A stretch of 64,000 nt of DNA from Lethocerus indicus (GCA_019843655.1 JACDQD010000006.1:23268246-23332245); one strand, 5' to 3'; counted from the stretch's first letter, positions 50,940-64,000 are shown. Notes: a model not told the origin generated them from the sequence alone. Numbers and translations are program-made.

Positions 50940-52682
50940 TCAGCCTAACCCCCGTATTTAAGTTCTGGCGAATCCGAAATTAGACAAACCGGTCTACAAC
51001 TGTACGAAAAACGCAACTGGTGGCTCATATGTTTAATAAATTCACTAATCCTCATAACGATAATAAATAAGATAAAGAAATTTATTTAATTACTTCGTTT
51101 GACATATATATTTTTTCATGATGTCAGACATTATCGTAAGTATCCCACGAATGAATTTCTACTGAGGTCCCATTATTGATAGGTGAAAATGTTTAATAAA
51201 GAAATGAGAGAATGGTTGAATGATTAATTACAAAGCGCTGTTGATTGAGCCTTACAATATCAGGTAAGCAGCCTCAAGAGTAATGTCGGTGTTTAACAGG
51301 AGGATAAAACATTCACGAGTCCAACCAAGTGGTGTCGAGCATTTTACTAGGGATCGGGTCTTCGCCATTAGGGCGGGGATTTATTTTTTATTTCACGCCG
51401 ACTGTCACGCGCTCGTCCCGTCCCCGGGGGCCGTTTAATTTTCTCACTTAATAAATACTTGACGGCCTCCGGAACGGCCGTAAAATTAGCGGGGCCCGAG
51501 CGGCGGCTTCTTGAATCCATCTCCGCCCGAAAGGGGGCCGGTTAACAACACATTCCGTTCTTGAATTTTTTAAAACCAATAGGCCAGCGCTCGTAAATAT
51601 CCGGCCACTTGTTCCGCCCGGCACTTTTGCCGCTCCTTACAGCCCGACAATAGGTTCACCCCCGTCAACCGAATTCAACCGGACCTCTCCGACGGGAACA
51701 CGGCTTTCCGGTCTACCCGTTTTATTTGTACGAACGTGTTTTTCAAACACAACATTCCGGCCGATTAAAAGGAGGACTATTCTCGCATTTGGTTTCGCCT
51801 GAAGACTGCGATTTATATACCGAGGTCCACGGTATTCTGAAGCAGGTGGTTCGGAGCAATATTTTACGACGTAATATGTCATACTTCTTTTTTAAGAATT
51901 TTTAAATACTTTAATTCAGTAAGCCACTGTGTCATACAAATGATTGATTCAGTTGAAATAATGTGAATAATTTTTTTTATCATTTACAGTATTTGTATAG
52001 TCAAACTGCACTCGTGTCGTGGGTATGAGCAAAATAAATCAGTATGAATTACCACGTTAGCAACCGTATTCATTCATACAAATACTGCAGAGAATAAAGA
52101 GTTCGTAGTATATAATAAAGCCCAGTAATACGTTTGGTCACCTGTTTTCAACAAAATGGTGGTTTTATATTAGATGCGTTTCGACGTGAGCCGAATTCAT
52201 GGAACGAATAAGTGGCTCGCAGGTCTTGAGATTATAAACAGTAGGTTTGGCTCAAAAGCCATACTCTCGTCCCTCTCCCTTCACCAATTGCGAAAACGTT
52301 ATAGCTCGTGAAGCGCAAAGTCATTTATATAAAGGCGCACCGGGGCGTTCGGGTCTATCGCCGGAGTGGGCGTCTTCTCTTCTTCAATCGGTGGAATCGG
52401 TGCCCGCCCCACTGACGAGCTCGGAACCCCCCCCCACCCGTATATTGGTTCCCGGTGATTGCCGCCCCCGAAATCCCTCTTCGGTACCGGCTCCGCATTT
52501 TCGTCGTCGGGGTTGGTGGTTGTGGCGGCCGTGGTGGTTGTTAGGGGGCGGGAGCGGGTGGATGATCGAATCATAGAACCGCGCTCCACAATTTTCCGAC
52601 GTCCGAAATGAGATTCGGCCGGATAGTGCCGGCGCACACATTGAAAATTCCTTCTCCCCCACGTTCGCCCCCAACCGGCGCC
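50940..52682. other. AT-rich then GC-rich non-coding DNA
   Basis: GC-rich islands span about 51360-51740 and 52240-52680. In the second, plus- and minus-strand frames overlap (52247-52576 plus; 52299-52637 and 52384-52755 minus), so none is called. TATATAAA at 52326-52333 precedes the GC-rich part, but no initiator sits at +1. Confidence 0.5.
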
Positions 52683-52877
52683 AATTAGTGGACTCTAGTC
52701 CACGGATCTTGAGTTGAATGATTTTATGTATTAGGGAACATTTTTCATTCCTCAATAATTATCTTATCCGTATTAGCCCAAACAATATTCTATAGTACTT
52801 TGAGCCCCATCAAAAATGGCGTGTACAGAAAATAGACCCTAATAACACAAAAAACAAGGAAACATCATCTATTTTGA
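52683..52877 (-). mobile_element. ~195-bp dispersed repeat, copy 2 (Helitron-like ends)
   Basis: Second copy of the 48.7 kb element in the same orientation. Its 3' hairpin is better preserved: GTGGACT-CT-AGTCCAC on the plus strand is a perfect 7-bp-arm palindrome. The minus-strand end is CTAA followed by T. The base before the 5' TC is C, not the A usual for Helitrons. No direct repeat flanks it. Confidence 0.75.
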
Positions 52878-55800
52878 GTTTCCGGAAAAGATTCGAGCAG
52901 ATAAGCACAAAATCAACAATATTTCATATGCCTAGTTATTAATAACGGGTGAAGTTTATAAAAACAAACCGTGAACGCTAAAGACGAAAGATATTAATGT
53001 AATTCAAACGCTTATTTTTTGGGTGTACATATTTTTTGTTTCAAAAGCAAGATTAAAGCAGACAAGACCGACTGTCTCTGTTTCGCCCCCTTCACTGCGT
53101 GTTACTCGAAATATTAAAAGTGATTACATTTTTTTACTGTTTAGAGTGTCGGCGGCGTTAATTTATTTCCAGGATATATACGGTTTATATGAATCAAACG
53201 AAGCGCGTGGTGCCCAGTGAAATAATATTCATTATTTCATACGAGATTGTCGCATAAAAAACAAAGCCCTCTGAAAACTACCCGGTAAGATATTTTGCCG
53301 AAATTCGGCATTATTTCACTTCAGCTGGCCTTAAAAAATTTCTCTACTGGAAAAATTAGTGGCCGTACGTTATACATTTCCGTAATATTCTTCACGATTT
53401 TTTACCGCACTTATAGCCATAAACAATATAATCAATCATTAATAAAAATCGAAATATTCTGCCAAGAAGTCTTCTTCTAGGGTGAGGAATGCCGACAGAA
53501 ATATCGCAAGAAAGTTAGTTAACGGTTATTAAGTTGTTATACTGATACTGTCACAAACGAATTTACACAATCGTGTCAAAATCGCGGGCGATCATCTATT
53601 AGGGGGTGTCGAAGCCTCAGGCCTAAGGCCGGCGGGGACGCAACACACCAACGCCTAACTAATACAATCAAACTTCCCCCATTCTTTCATTCTCCCCGCT
53701 TTATATTCCGTCTTCCCACTCCGATTGACCATCGACATTCTTGCGAAATTAATATCACCGTTTAATACCCTCCTTACACCAACAATCTTCTTTGGGCTAG
53801 GCGGCTATTGGAGTATTCTGCGGAGTCTCATCACGACCGGACATTGATATATTAAATTCAAATCTCACTATAGGCCAAAAAAAAGCTATCTTTAAAACTA
53901 AGGATAGAGAATTCTACCGTCCCATTCCTTAAAAGTATGAAGTAGTATATATCAATCCGCATAAATATTGTCGATTGCCTTCACGGCCTAATTTTACGTA
54001 AAGCAGTTTGTCACATCCTATAACAATTTGACTCAACCGAATTTTAACGGCCTATTATTATTATTATTGTTATTACAAGCACCATAAAAGCACAATCCGA
54101 GGTAAAGTCGTAGTCGTAATTACAATTAAGCGCTTAATGCCCGTCGAGTGGTAATCAGCATGGTCGGCGGCGGTTTATGAGTTCGGTTCATTTGGCCGTT
54201 GCAAAATTAGGAGAAGTTAACCGGAGCCAATGCACAGTTGCAGCTCGGCGCGGACCCCAAATTGCGATGACGAGGTACAAAGTTAATTTAGTGTCCCCGC
54301 CTCAAGCCAGAACCTCAAAATTAGAATAACGGGCAATTTTACAAGGGATCCTATGAACCGTGAAGATTAATATTAAGGCCTCCTCCTCCTCTGTTCATTA
54401 GAAGGATAATAACCTAATCTGGAATACTTATTGTAACTCAAGTACTGTTGAAAATGTGATACATGTAGATTAACGGATCGAATTTTATATATAATGATAG
54501 ATTATATGTTATTATACAAGAAATTCTTTGTGTATTATGACAATATTTCTCATGTTCTTCTTCTTATTATTTTATAGTTATATTTAACTTCATGCCTTAC
54601 CGAAACGTTTATTACAGACTATGGTTATTTGCTTAGATTAATAGACTGGTGCGACAATTATAAACATGACTGAAGGAAAAGAAAATATGCTACGAGAGCT
54701 ACTGTAAAGGGCACTTTTACGTTTAAAAAGGGATCAGCCTCAGTCCAGAGCACGAGATTCATACTTTGTAATTTTGGCCTTTGTAATTGTAATCTTCGGC
54801 CTACCGCTTTCGTTCGCTAACCTGATAGGAGGTAGAATCAAATCCGATCTGAAATCGGATTAAACGACAAAGCAATATTGTTGTTCAAGTATGGCCGAGG
54901 GCCGCAACAGCCGTCCCAACCGGGCCGGTCTGAATAAATCACGTCGACGATTAAACGGTGTTCGAAATTGCCAGATTTTCGAGCGCTGGCTTTTCCCGCT
55001 TTTCCGGAGGCCGAAAAGGTAACAGCGGTTTTATTGAATTCATCCGGAAGTTTTAATGAAAAAAAATATTTTCGAACCGCCATGACCGACCCCAAAGCAA
55101 CTGATAATTTAGCTGATAATTTACTCGTCAGTTTAAAAATTAAATAATATACTTTTATAATGCGTACTGATTTAAGTTAAATTGCAAATATATAAATTAA
55201 TATTCATACTTTCTTCACACTTCCTTGAATATAATTAATAACCCAATTCTTGATACGTTCAAAAAAGTATCACAGTTTATGCATTACAAGTGGGCGTTGA
55301 ACCACACATCTTCCTTATTGCCTTGGCGAGGGAATTACGCAGTATAATGGAGTGGTTCTCTAACTTTGTAAGTTGAAGCACTTTAAATACATTCAATCTT
55401 CCGTCCACTGGATACGTTCTAGCGTAGTTCGCTACACGGAACTTTATTAGGAGCGATGAGACAGTACGGCGAATTGACTAATTGTATAAGTTCCGGACAG
55501 TGTTTTTTAAAATTAGAATTTTGAATTTACTTACAACTTCTCAATATCGTGTTTTTTTGTTTATTTCTTATTTTAAGAACTACTTTATAACTCTAAATTG
55601 TGCACAGTGTGTTTCCTATTTAAAGTAGTGTCAACGATTGGAGGAAATTAGTATTATCATTTCAAGACCCGTCAGAGGAAGAAACGTTAAATCACTGAAA
55701 CCCGTGGGAGTTTATGAAAATTGAACATCCTGCAATTTTAATACGATATGAATGTCTTAGTGTTTCGAACAATTCAAGTAAATTTCTCTGTGGTCGATGT

Positions 55801-57953
55801 TTCTGTTTCCTTAGGCAGTGGAAAGGAAAAAATCATTTATTAATAGCTGTATCTCTAACTTAAATAAAAATTATAACTGTATTTTATGATAGATTCTCCA
55901 TTTTTGAGGCTTCCAGCAACGTCCTGAACGGTACTGTACAAAATTTTAAAAATAACAACGTACTTTAATAGAGTTAACAGTGAAACGGCGTAAAATACGT
56001 TCCCCGGGCGAATGCAGCAATTTTCACTCCTTCATTGTAAACCTTCTCAGTTCGTTTGCGGTTCGTTAGAAGCCCAGGGCCAATTGCAGCACTCGTGTCA
56101 ATCTCCTCGAGTTTTTACAGAGGGCGGGAAGTAATCATCATTGCGAGAAGCGTGGAAGACGGCGGATTTAAGAAAGGAAAAAAAAAGAAATCGAGTACAC
56201 TCGAGTCGGTTCCTGAGGGGCGGGAAGCTTTATTTACGATTGGACGCCGAGGAAATGAACCCGGTTAACTGAGAGGGGAAGACGGCGAACGGTCCGACGG
56301 TTGAAAGGGGGCGATATTACCTCGGAGTCCACGCCAGATTCTGGCACTCATTTGCGCCCCGCCGAAGAGGGCGGAATGAAAAATTCGGGTTACAAAAAGA
56401 AATATGCCGTTATACAAATGTAGCGGCGGTCGGGGCCAGATTAAATTTTTACTTTAATTGGCGGGCCCGTCTATTTCGTTTTACGACCGGCGCCGAATGA
56501 AGAGTCGACGCGGTACAAATTAGGCCCGACCGGCATTTTAGAACTAAATCCGCGGCCTCTACAAGATTCGAGAGAGGAAGTCGATGGCGGGAATGGGCCA
56601 ATGATTCAATCTCCAGGCGCCAGGCAGTATTGAGAGCAGAACAGGCAAATGCCGACCACAATGCAGAATCAAATGAAAAAAATTAATAACCTTAGCTCGT
56701 AATACAACTGCGGCGTTCCAATAATTCCACTTGTAGATACGGTGTAGGTCTGCTCGCGGAACGAGCTAATGAGTACACTGTAAATTCACCAACTCTCAAT
56801 TGAAGGATAATTCTGTCCGCCACTCCGTTCACTCAGAATGTTGAACAAATAACATTGTTTTAAATTCGATCTCGGGTGAGACGTAAGAAGGTTGATCTTC
56901 GAGGGCCATCGCTCTTTAATTACACAAAATTTCCTCCGACTATTTTCATTTTGTTGTAGTCAACCGGGTGGAAGGTTTCAGTCGTTTAAACGGCTGAAAA
57001 GAGCCCGGCATTACGGCCCCGTTCCTTACCGCAAAAGGCGCCTTAATATCGTTTTGCGCTCAATTTGCGGTCCGTGTTAAATCTAAGTTGCTTTCAATTT
57101 CGTGTGTAAGGCCGAAAGGGGCGGGGGTGGGGGCCTAAGTTATTTAAGATCCGAGGACAAGAAATTCGATTTCCCTTTTAAAGGCATTGCTTTTCAATTA
57201 AACGCCGGGCCGTCTTACTCCTTTGCGCTTGTGCGCTCCGGCGCCGGCAAAGGGTTCAACGGTATCAGACCGGATTTGGTTCATTCGGCCGCTTAGGGGC
57301 TTAGGCGAGACCGTCCCGCGGCGGTAACCCACTTACTTTGACCCAGTGGGAGAAGGTGCACTAATTACATTCAATTTTCCGATAATCGTTTGAAATAATT
57401 CGTTACGACCCATTTCACGCTTTAACCTTCTTAAAACGACCTGTAAAGCAGATCTCTCTCATTCTATCATATCAACTGTAAACGAAAATTTAGTACATTT
57501 GAAATTAAATTATATGTAGTGAAATGGTATGACTAGTGGAAGCACCTTGATTCATTAAATTATGGTGGTCTAGTGCCATTATTTTAATTAATAATGCTAT
57601 ACTCATTATTACCTTCTATACCTCAAAAAAAGTATTAGATCCAGTTAGGTCTTTTAAATTTCAGAAGTTAGTATTAGTCGTATTGATATATAAAATAACG
57701 CTGATTATTTAATTGAAGTGTTAATAAGTATACGGTTCCTTTGTTTCAATAATTAACACAGTGGGATGATATGACGGAGTCATAGATCTCATAGGGACTT
57801 ACCGACTTACCCTATTGGATGGGAGAATGTATTAATATAAATTTAAAATCGGATAGAGTTTATATTTACCGGTTTATTTTTATTCCGGCAACATTCGGCG
57901 CTGATTAAAAAAAGAAAAAGAATAGAGCCTACCCGCCGGCTCATTCCTTCCAG
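52878..57953. other. Non-coding stretch, 52.9-58.0 kb
   Basis: Mostly AT-rich, with GC patches at about 53590-53660, 54890-55030, 56050-56620 and 57000-57320. An imperfect (TTA)n tract is at 54055-54078. A TTGTAG acceptor-like site near 56959 precedes a 40-codon open frame to 57080 with unrecognised basic content. No gene is called. Confidence 0.5.
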
Positions 57954-58061
57954 GATATCAGCTTTAGCTCCAGTGGATTGGGCTCTCCTTTAAGGCTGAA
58001 ATCCAATTTCCCTAGATCTTATAATTTTCGTGGTATTCCATTCGGCCGAAGGGGGTTCGAG
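57954..58061 (+). CDS. Candidate internal coding exon, unknown product
   Basis: 108 bp (36 codons, phase 0 at both ends) lie between an acceptor TCATTCCTTCCAG (AG at 57952-57953) and a textbook donor GAG|GTAAGT (GT at 58062-58063). The frame is fully open, beginning DISFSSSGLGSPLRLKSN and ending GIPFGRRGFE, and closes with TGA 12 bp past the exon. It stays open upstream to 57909, so it is less tightly bounded than 34146-34254. The peptide is not recognised. Confidence 0.28.
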
Positions 58062-60116
58062 GTAAGTGGTTGAGGAGGAGGGTTGAGGTTGGCTGGGGTG
58101 AGGGTTACGAAATGACCACCGCTTCCCTATCATAGGTCTTGATTTTCCCTCTTTATCCTAAGCCCCGAAACAACTCCGGCTCTGTCTCGATGACTATGCA
58201 ATTCCGGTGGAGAAAATTATCCCTTCCTTCCAGAATTGCTGAAGATGAAAAATTACGCTCCTCGTATTTCCGTTACTCGTTCAATTAAAATAGCCATATT
58301 TCTATGCCATATTTTATCATATACGCTGCTGAATTCTAACCCTTATAACTGACCGATGAATATCTTGCAACAGCTTTTACGTTGGGTTTACTAAGATTGT
58401 GAGGAGGGGGGATGTAGTAATAGAAATAGAGAAAGATCAATTTCAGAGAATGGATTTTTTAAATTCTGTATTGGCCTACCGCAGGATTAGCGCTCACGCA
58501 CTAATGAGTAGATTTACCGTTTATCTTATCAAACGTTAGTTGAATCAAATATTAGTTACTACAAATATCGCCAAATCATTTGAATATATATATGTTATAT
58601 GTGCACATTAATATATAAATATCCTGGAGGTGTTATAAAATTTATGTTTCTGTAAGTTTAACATTTTAACAGGAATTCGCTCAAATAACTTCTCCTGGAT
58701 GTTTCAGACTGTAATTGAAGAGCTTCTCTGTTTCGGGTTCGTTATTTGCTTTAAAAATATCGGTAAAAGTGGCCGCTTGTTATGAATATTTAGCGGGTGA
58801 ATAAAGCGACGCTGAACTTAAGCCGGGTTGAAACCGAGTGCCTCGGACGACAAACAAAATTAGCTTCGTGCAACTTACTTTTCATTTCCTCCTCGTGGAA
58901 TAAAATTATGCATAAAGTTTCAAACAAAATAGCATTCGGGAACATTTAAAGTGTTGCGGCCAGATGAACGCCCTACCTGCGTCCGCAGAAAATAAATCAT
59001 CAGACAAACGCGTTCGGCTTTGAATTAAACATCGGATGCTTCCCATTTATAAGTTATTGTTCTCTTGCTTTAGACCTATAGACTATGTTTCATCACTTGA
59101 TAGATATACTAGTTAGCAACTTACCATTACTATGATGAAATAGCTACAACCGAAAATTACAACATTGCTGATAATTTTAAACCCTAATAATAATCCATAA
59201 AAACAATAGCTTATATTCACAATTGCATTTATTAATTTTAACTCTGTAATGCAAATTATAAATTAAAAATATGTATTCATTTATATTTATCAAATGATAA
59301 CTCACTAACGAATTTGGAATCAGTACGATTTTATAGCCGTTGTGAATGCAGACCGACTGAGGTCGCCTGTAGAAATAAATAGTCCGCTGATACGCCGATA
59401 ATATCTCTTAATTTATGGCATTCAATAATTTTGTCATTGCAAAATTCAATGTAAAGAACTTATTTATGTTTATCTGGAAGGTTAATCTTAAATGCCCAAT
59501 ATTAGCATAATTTAATGATTTAAAAAAAAATCTATTATGCAATACTGTGTCTGCAAACTTAATACAGAAAAAGGCAGACACAAATTACATATAACATAAA
59601 GTCTTAAGGAACGTTCCGCACTTTTATAATTATTAATGAAAGTTTTACAATTAAAATTATACAGAGGGCTGGCAACTTTTCACTGAACTTAAAACTCACT
59701 GTTTTAAAATTGTTTTTCGAAGTGTCAGAATGAAATAAATCCGCCTTTGGAACTCAATCGAGGATTTATTCCCCCCCTACCCCGCGCAAACATTTCTTTT
59801 CGGCCCGGTGTAAATAAAGTTCACTGGCTAGTAAACAAATTTAAATAATGACGATTTATTCGATTAGGAGATCAGTACGGGCCCCATTATCGGATGAAAT
59901 TTCAGAGTTCGGGGCCATAATGGATAGAGCATGGCTAAAATGGATAAGCATCAATCGGCTTAACTACTATTTAGCAGATTGGATTCCCCTCTTCCGAGAG
60001 GAGTGTGATTTTATTATTTTATTTCAGGGATTTCCAAGACTGATTGCACTGAAAAGGATTATTAACGCGGCACCGATTTGGTAGATATGACGTGAACAGA
60101 ATGACAGTTTAATTTC
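58062..60116. other. AT-rich non-coding stretch
   Basis: A G-rich patch (58050-58110) follows the candidate donor, then AT-rich sequence. A 78-codon plus frame at 59848-60084 has no recognised content. Confidence 0.55.
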
Positions 60117-60142
60117 ATATATATATATATATTTTTTTTTTT
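60117..60142. repeat. (AT)8 plus T-run
   Basis: A short AT dinucleotide run (60117-60132) runs directly into about ten T. Confidence 0.9.
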
Positions 60143-63100
60143 CCTTCGGACACTGTTTTGAATGAAAATTGGATTTTACGGATTATTTCAACTTTTCATT
60201 TTCGTACTCATGAAATGATCGATAAATTAATTTGTGGTAATATTACGGGCTCAGCGAGGGTTCAGGATATCGTCATTTATCCGGATTCAATTGGTTTATT
60301 ATGCTGAGAGCACTGTAGCACTGCTGTACTACTAATATTTCAGTACCGGTTATTATTTATTTCTTGATGAACTAAAAATACGGTTGATAGTGTTGTTAAA
60401 TATCGATTAAAAGAATACCATGTGTTGCAATCAGGGATTTCAGCAATCTATTTAAAATTCAGTCGCGAATATTCCTTATAAATAAATTACGCTCAATTTG
60501 GTGAATCCCTGTTAAATGAATCGTGTATAATTATGAGACGATACTTTATAACTGTTTTTTCCCAAATGTTCAAAATATCTGAGAATTTATTTCGAGGCTT
60601 GAACGACCATTTCTGCGTTAATGGAAGCGTTAAGTGTCTTCAATTTGTAGGCCCCTATTTGTAAATAACTTTCAACCTCATTTAACAGGCCAATAGGACT
60701 CTACTTCCGGAAAGTATTTCTTCATCAATGAACCAATGAATTCGTCCTTTGGGCCACGACGAGTTCCGGGGATCGCTCGGAGAAAATTAAGTTTTTCAAT
60801 TTTCCCCTTTGAAATCGAAATATTGGCTAAACATCTGAAAAAGGGTGAATCGAGATAAATTATGTCTCATTTATAATCCCCTTTTAAATGTTATTTCGAG
60901 TTTATGATCCATTTCGCGTGCGGGATTGGTTTCCATTTTCAGAGACCACTTGATATTTTTGCTTTCCTCCCTCTCGCCTCCCTTTCTCGCCTGTCCCCGC
61001 CCAGTTTTCGTGATAAAGTATGAATCTGAAATTTAGAAAGTGGCTATGAAAGAACCTGAACTTAATTTTACAAATTGTATCATAAACAAACTGATATAGT
61101 AAACTTTGCCTTAACTTCCCCTCCGAGGAACATCGCCCAGGGGGCCACTCTTAAATTCAGAGCGACCCGTACATGTAGGCAAAAAAATTAATGCCTAAAA
61201 TAATTTAGTTCATAAAGTAATCTTTTACCTTGAAAATTCGATATTCTGTGTTAAAGAATTTCATTGAATAATTGCGACATGACATGTATTCAACACATTG
61301 AAACCAAAAGATTTGAACCTATAAAATACAGTAATGAAATTTAATTAAATACGTGAAATGTAACTATAACAAAAGAGTACAAGAATAACATTAAGTGAAT
61401 CCTTTCCACGCTTTGATTCCAATTAATTAAACTAATTACAAGCTAATGCAATAACCATATATTGCTTATTCTGAAAACATGGCATTCGGAGTCAAGCTTA
61501 CTGAAGTACTACTGTCATCAAGTGGACCATTCAGTTATATTTAGGAATTGCAATAAAATTATTTGTAGTTTTTCTTCTCCAGCTCACCCTGTGTGTATTC
61601 ACGAGTGACTGTTTGGGCTCGATTGCGCATGGGTTCCTCACTTAATTAGTGCGTTTCTTCAAGTTGAGTGGAACGGTATAACAAAACAAATATTTTCACT
61701 TCAAATCAACAGTGTTCCGCGCCAGCCGGTCTTCACAGCGATAAATAAAGGACAAAAACCGTTTACCAAATTGAAAATCCAATGGAAGTGGGGGCTCTGT
61801 ATGGAGGAAAACGTAAATATTTAAGGTGTGCCAGCCAGGGGGCTGGTGTCCCTTTATTAAAGGGGTCCCCACCTCGGGCCGGGATTCACCAATAGCGCCG
61901 GCCAAACTTAATACTCTTTTCCCGGCCTCCACCAAATGTATGCTTCTTTCTCGCCAACAACTCGAGTTTCCGCGTCTCTTTCTTCTCTTGGGCCGTGGCG
62001 TCTGCGCGCTCTGAATTTTTGAAGCCCTCCCGTATTTATCCTATTTGAGGGGACACTTCCTCCAGACGGGAGCTGCTAACGCCGCAAAGGAATGACCGCT
62101 CCGTAAGTGGGATTACTTAGTCCACCCCGTCCGACTGTCTGTCCCTTTTCATATAGAATTCATCCGTTCTGCTGAACCTTACGTTTGAAGGCAAATAAAA
62201 TATTTATATAGGTGTTTAAAGGCGTATCTATTTTAATGCGTCCTTCAAAAGGCATCTTATGTTGGACGCAATGATGAACGGTTGTAAAATCTGGATATAT
62301 TCAAATTACAACATGATCCACGTATTACATGCACGATAAGTCCGAACGAAATTGAAAACCAGAACAGCCGAAGTAGAGTTTATAATGGAGTTCTTATAAT
62401 AACCAGAAGACATTCCTCGTATGATATAAACTTTACTTGCATTTTATACGACCCTCCTGAGCCCAACTTCAAAGTTGTTTCCTTCAAACTTTGAGCAATC
62501 TGATCAACGGAGAAGATGGACGAGTACTTATAGTTTCCTGAATTATTCACAACGCATTAGCTTAATTCCATGCAAGAAAATTTGCCGAGGAGGGTGGGAA
62601 TTAATGGCGCTTTTCTATTCAGACTCGGGAGTCGGACCAAGTCGAAAGCTGAGGAAAATCGAATCTGTATAACTTGAAAGACGCTAATCAAGTAGTTTCT
62701 TACATTTATTCAGAATTTGATTGTTTTGTTGAGTCAGCTCATCATCCACAGTTAACCGAGTCTAATTTTAATGGGTCCTACTGTTCAGCAAGTTAATTAC
62801 TTCCCCATTCTACAATGAAATTCCGGATTTAAAAAAAGTGTTATCTCCGTATATTACGTTTTAGGGGATACTTTAAAAAATATATGCAGCTAATGGTGGA
62901 AATCTACAGAAATTAAATTTCAACCGCTATCCAAATTAGTGCTACGGCCAATCCTGCATAAGGAAGTACCGCATTGTGCACTTGTTCTATTTCCGTACAA
63001 CTTGGAGAAGAAAAGGGACTCGACCTTCGAGCTATTTATGGGCGAAACGCATCGATTCCGTCCAGACGGTGGACGGCTAAGTTCCCGTTGACCCATTGTC

Positions 63101-64000
63101 AAGAAAAGGGGTGGATGACATTTTTTTTTAATAGAAAATTATTTTCAAATATGAGGCTTCATTTTCCTCAAAATGTGGGAAAGATGGATCGATATGCTAA
63201 CATATCAAAGAGTGCTAAAATTCAGCTCCTACGATATAAATAATTTAAAAATAAATTGCTGCAATATAACTAAACCAAATTTCAAGCTAAATGTCTTCAA
63301 TTTTCAAATAATGTCATTGTTAATATTTATAATTCATTATTAGTTGTTTTTAGATATTAATGTGTACGGGGCTGATACCGAGCTTGCAACGTACAGCGGT
63401 ATTGCGGGCTTAGTATCTACGCCGTATCTACTATCAGTTAACAAACATCCAGCGCGCTCTTTTTTAATTGCTAAAAGTAAATCAATTCACTATTACAATG
63501 AATGTCGGTGTGAAATAATGCAGTTGTGGAAGAACAATGTATTGTATTAAGCGAAATCGACTACCATCCCGTCTGTGCTATTTCTATCAACGATGGATGT
63601 CGAGGCGGCAAATATATTATCTATTTTGTACTGTTTTATTACATATCCTGTTTGTTGTCAGTTCAAACAAATTTTTCGTTTCCGTGTTCCATTCCTTTGG
63701 ACTGCCGGTAGTGTCTGTCGAGTGTCCCGTGAAAATATACCCCGACGATGGAAACGGGGTTAACCTTAGTCAGTTATTTGAAAGCTCATAAATTATTCAA
63801 ACGACATGAATATTCAGGTATAATGTGTATAGAAAAGGGGACGAAAGCGGTCGTAATCTCGGTATTAAAAACTTTGTCAAAAGAGATATTATTCATTCCG
63901 TCTGTAATGTCTTATCGAGGGACGGCTCTTCCTGCCGACACTTTGTTTACCGTCTTGTATTCTTTCTTCCATTCGATTTATAGCGGAATTTTCTTTTCGC
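60143..64000. other. Non-coding stretch, 60.1-64.0 kb
   Basis: Mostly AT-rich, with a GC-richer patch at 61820-61930 holding two adjacent hairpins. 63340-63791 has several overlapping plus-strand frames in different registers, one following an acceptor-like TTGTTTTTAG near 63352. No family was recognised. Confidence 0.5.

Noticed and set aside
52299..52755. Minus-strand frames with a Thr-rich segment and a plausible hydrophilic tail
   Set aside because: A 109-codon plus-strand frame overlaps, part of one minus frame starts inside the dispersed repeat, and no family is recognised.
63344..63791. Chain of overlapping plus-strand frames after an acceptor-like TTTTTAG
   Set aside because: The frames are in different registers with no donor or shared product; they look like chance.

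Overview
This window reads as eukaryotic nuclear DNA, most likely from an invertebrate animal and plausibly an insect or other arthropod. I base that on AT-rich single-copy sequence broken by short CpG-rich islands, CpG that does not look depleted, scattered microsatellites, a short satellite array, tRNA-derived fragments, and no compact operon-like coding. I cannot name the species or the chromosomal locus.

No protein-coding gene can be called with confidence. Open frames are short (longest about 157 codons). They start at random places, often overlap on both strands, and pile up where GC content dilutes stop codons. No domain or family was recognised in any of them. The window is best read as intergenic or long-intron DNA, perhaps regulatory. 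A few exon-like segments with matching splice signals are listed at low confidence: 14625-14813, 34146-34254 and 57954-58061 on the plus strand, and 27692-27723 on the minus strand.

Layout. 1-13 kb is AT-rich with GA-rich and T/A-rich low-complexity tracts and small GC patches. 13-26 kb holds two tRNA-like fragments (about 13.5 and 23.85 kb), a (GA)n tract, an exact 26-bp duplicated motif at 22.07 and 22.54 kb, and a GC-rich block at 24.6-25.0 kb with a (CT)n tract and a TATA/initiator pair. 26-40 kb is mostly empty, with a long (AT)n tract at 29.7 kb, the 34.1 kb exon-like segment and a GC-rich island at 36.5-37.1 kb. 40.5-41.9 kb is the most GC-rich part: a G-rich minisatellite with strong quadruplex potential, then a cluster of CCGGAA motifs. 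45-53 kb is the repeat-rich part. It holds a tRNA-like SINE head, two copies of a roughly 195-bp dispersed repeat with Helitron-like ends (48.7 and 52.7 kb), and between them a 49-bp satellite of about 10.5 units. 53-64 kb is again mostly AT-rich, with one exon-like segment at 58.0 kb.

The best lead for something undescribed is the 48.6-52.9 kb repeat cluster: a short, possibly rolling-circle element, one copy flanked by exact 41-bp direct repeats, bracketing a homogenised satellite. The splice-bounded open frame at 34.15 kb and the duplicated 26-mer at 22 kb come next.
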